Of a stretch of 64,000 nucleotides of DNA, positions 62,547 through 64,000 are shown in pieces. Origin of the DNA: Paenalicyclobacillus mengziensis (GTDB taxonomy: Bacteria > Bacillota > Bacilli > Alicyclobacillales > Alicyclobacillaceae); NCBI RefSeq assembly GCF_017298635.1, contig NZ_CP071182.1, forward strand, positions 3,262,001 through 3,326,000, read 5' to 3'. The translations under genes and the position numbers were made by a program. Numbering within the stretch: position 1 is the first letter of the stretch; every line of letters starts with the position of its first letter. The notes under the pieces were generated by a model. It worked only from the letters and a program-made list of their open reading frames with translations, was not told the origin of the DNA and did not search any database.

Positions 62547-63386
62547 CTAGAAGTGCCGAGCCCCGATGTAGTGTGCCCCCCAGTACCCTGAGGATAGAGA
62601 GTCAATTCGGACACCACGGTCTTCCGCATTGATGAATTCGCCATTGCCGATGTAAATTCCGACGTGTGAAGCGCCTGGGCCATCAGTATTGAAAAAGACT
62701 AAGTCTCCAATATTCGGATACCGAGCAGGCGCCCATGATCCTTCACTGTACTGTGCATAACTCGACCGACCGACGTGAATGCCAAAGTGCCCATATACAA
62801 ACTGGACTAACCCTGAGCAATCAAAACCATAGGGTGATTCTCCACCCCAGCGGTACGGTACGCCCAGAAACTGTTTGGCGAAGTCGGTAATGTTCAGTCC
62901 AAGAACGGCTGAACCTAGCCCCGCCGGAGCACTTTCACTACGAGAACTGTGTGCACTCACTCCACCAGCATACACCTTCAACTTTTGACCAACGTGAAGA
63001 ACGCTCCTTGCGCTCAACCCATTGAGTCTCAGGGTCGCGGCAGTCGTGGTGCCGTATCGGCTTGCAATTCCGGAGACGGTATCCCCTTTCTGTACGGTAA
63101 CAATGGCGATCCGCTCACTTGTCACCGCAGACTTTGCTACATACGACGAAGGAGCATGTGAATTTGTTCCGCTGGTGCCTGGAATCTGTAACACTTGTCC
63201 AATATGAAGCGTCGTAGAATGTAGTCCGTTGGCTTGCTCCAGTGAACTGACGCTGACATGATGCTGCATGGCGATTTCCCACAGCGTCTGTCCATGGCTC
63301 ACTTTCACTGTTGAAGCGTACGCAGCACTAGGTACTGAGATGCACAGAGCGGCAGTGACAGCAACTCGTCCGACAAAGGATTTCAC
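62547..63386 (-). CDS. Cell-wall hydrolase, two LysM repeats plus NlpC/P60
   Basis: 279 residues. Signal peptide (MKSFVGRVAVTAALCISVPS, cleaved near AYAS), LysM 1 at about 28-72 (VKVSHGQTLWEIAMQHHVSV), LysM 2 at about 96-140 (VQKGDTVSGIASRYGTTTAA), then NlpC/P60 from about 162. The cysteine is in YGFDCSGLVQFVYG, the histidine in GASHVGIYIGNG. Endopeptidase acting on peptidoglycan stem peptides. Downstream of a c-di-AMP riboswitch. GTG start with AAGGGG. Confidence 0.94.
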   Translation of the reverse strand: MKSFVGRVAVTAALCISVPSAAYASTVKVSHGQTLWEIAMQHHVSVSSLEQANGLHSTTLHIGQVLQIPGTSGTNSHAPSSYVAKSAVTSERIAIVTVQKGDTVSGIASRYGTTTAATLRLNGLSARSVLHVGQKLKVYAGGVSAHSSRSESAPAGLGSAVLGLNITDFAKQFLGVPYRWGGESPYGFDCSGLVQFVYGHFGIHVGRSSYAQYSEGSWAPARYPNIGDLVFFNTDGPGASHVGIYIGNGEFINAEDRGVRIDSLSSGYWGAHYIGARHF

Positions 63387-63394
63387 AAGACTGC

Positions 63395-63520
63395 CCCTTT
63401 GACTTCCTACGGAGTTAGTTGACGGGCTAGGAATTGGGCCTTCCCTTCCGCAAAAGCGCAGATTCGCCCCAGAAAAGCGTCCCCCGTCTCTCTTTCGAGA
63501 GTTAGGAATATTTGTCCAAT
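63395..63520 (-). ncRNA. c-di-AMP riboswitch (ydaO-yuaA type)
   Basis: On the minus strand upstream of the LysM-NlpC gene: GAGAGACGGGGGACGC, TGGGGCGAATCTGCGC, then GGGAAGGC and CCGTCAACTAACTCCGTAGG. These are the conserved strings of the ydaO motif, which turns off cell-wall hydrolase and osmolyte genes on binding c-di-AMP. The call rests on motif order; no covariance test was done. Confidence 0.88.
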
Positions 63521-63815
63521 ACCTTGTCTATTATAAAAGACGCCCTTTTTCGACAGCAACCCTATTCTCGTCATTTTGTGTCCTTTTTTCATAGAATATG
63601 TTGATGAAAGCAGTTGTTCTCTATCAAAGCTACAAGAGTGCAAGAAAACGCTTGCACAATGTTCGCATTTTATGCAGTAATGAAACTGTAGATTGTTGAA
63701 TTACAGTCCCGTTCGACGTCACCTCTAGCTGCGACGGTACCGCACTCGCGGATGCACCTGACGAAATCGCGCAGTTGTTGACAAAACCGCAGATGGCACA
63801 GGGAGGGAGTCAAAA

Positions 63816-64000
63816 TTGAACAAGCTTTACGCGTCCGCGTCTGATGCAGTTTGCGACATTCCAGACGGCGCCACACTTTTGGTTGGAGGATTCGGTCTTG
63901 TCGGAATTCCGGAAAACCTGATTGCGGCGTTGCAGGCTCAGGGCACGAAAGACCTTACTTGCGTTAGTAACAATTGTGGTGTGGATGATTGGGGTCTCGG
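63816..64000 (+). CDS. 3-oxoacid CoA-transferase subunit A, N-terminal part (cut by window edge)
   Basis: TTG 63816 with GGGAGGGAG six bases upstream. Reads [40 protein letters not shown], then [15 protein letters not shown]. This is the CoA transferase family I alpha-subunit start (GGFGLxGxPENLI, SNNCGVDxxGLG). Subunit B is expected outside the window. Substrate (acetoacetate or other) open. Confidence 0.93.
   Translation, partial: MNKLYASASDAVCDIPDGATLLVGGFGLVGIPENLIAALQAQGTKDLTCVSNNCGVDDWGL

Noticed and set aside
63407-63643. 78-codon open frame upstream of the LysM-NlpC gene
   Set aside because: It covers the c-di-AMP riboswitch strings and has no homology pattern.

Overview
The window looks like chromosome of a moderately GC-balanced, endospore-forming Firmicute, most probably an Alicyclobacillus relative (family-level guess). 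The reasons are the Bacillus-type order hemA-hemX-hemC-hemD-hemB-hemL, ysxC-lonA-lonB-clpX-clpP-tig, the sporulation gene gerE next to a MarR gene, racE, rdgB and ysnB, a three-subunit sdhCAB of Bacillus type, many GTG/TTG starts with strong Shine-Dalgarno sites, and an adenosylcobalamin-dependent ribonucleotide reductase.

Layout. 1-5640 (minus strand) is the C5-pathway haem operon. 5865-15401 holds a DMT transporter and a protein quality-control block (ysxC, lonA, lonB, clpX, clpP, tig). 15561-21791 holds two tRNAs and the ysnB-rdgB-racE-marR-gerE group, in which gerE is split by a 1,978-bp recombinase element, then an MTA/SAH nucleosidase. 22885-23339 is a non-coding array of short palindromes. 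23394-28618 is sdhCAB and uvrC. 28649-30610 is a sigma-factor-like domain fused to a membrane anchor and a large outer domain. 30719-32550 is a tRNA-Gln/Glu/Lys cluster just downstream of gltX. 33397-41684 carries hisC, membrane proteins, an LCP cell-wall ligase, a HAD phosphatase, a dehydrogenase with its MarR regulator and an rRNA pseudouridine synthase. 41811-48259 is the mobile and accessory part: an IS200/IS605 element, a second copy of the palindrome array, wrbA, an unknown gene and a group IIC intron. 48517-53942 is the B12-linked nucleotide metabolism group (nrdJ, nrdR, a HAD phosphatase, a cobalamin adenosyltransferase). 54074-64000 carries an MBL hydrolase, a Nudix hydrolase, dapF, tRNA-Leu with a dead integrase, a metal-efflux pair with its operator, small membrane proteins, a Fur-family gene, a cell-wall hydrolase under a c-di-AMP riboswitch, and the start of a CoA-transferase gene.

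The most striking signal is gerE. Its 5' part (20657-20811) and 3' part (18606-18686) sit at the two ends of an element that carries a large serine recombinase and one small ORF. Both junctions share the 8-bp sequence AATGTCAT. Joining across it restores an uninterrupted 75-codon GerE. A SigK-like promoter precedes the 5' part. This has the architecture of the skin element in sigK, so I infer a sporulation-timed excision system acting on gerE. The second signal is a pair of non-coding palindrome arrays 20 kb apart, in opposite orientation, that share the same order of motifs.
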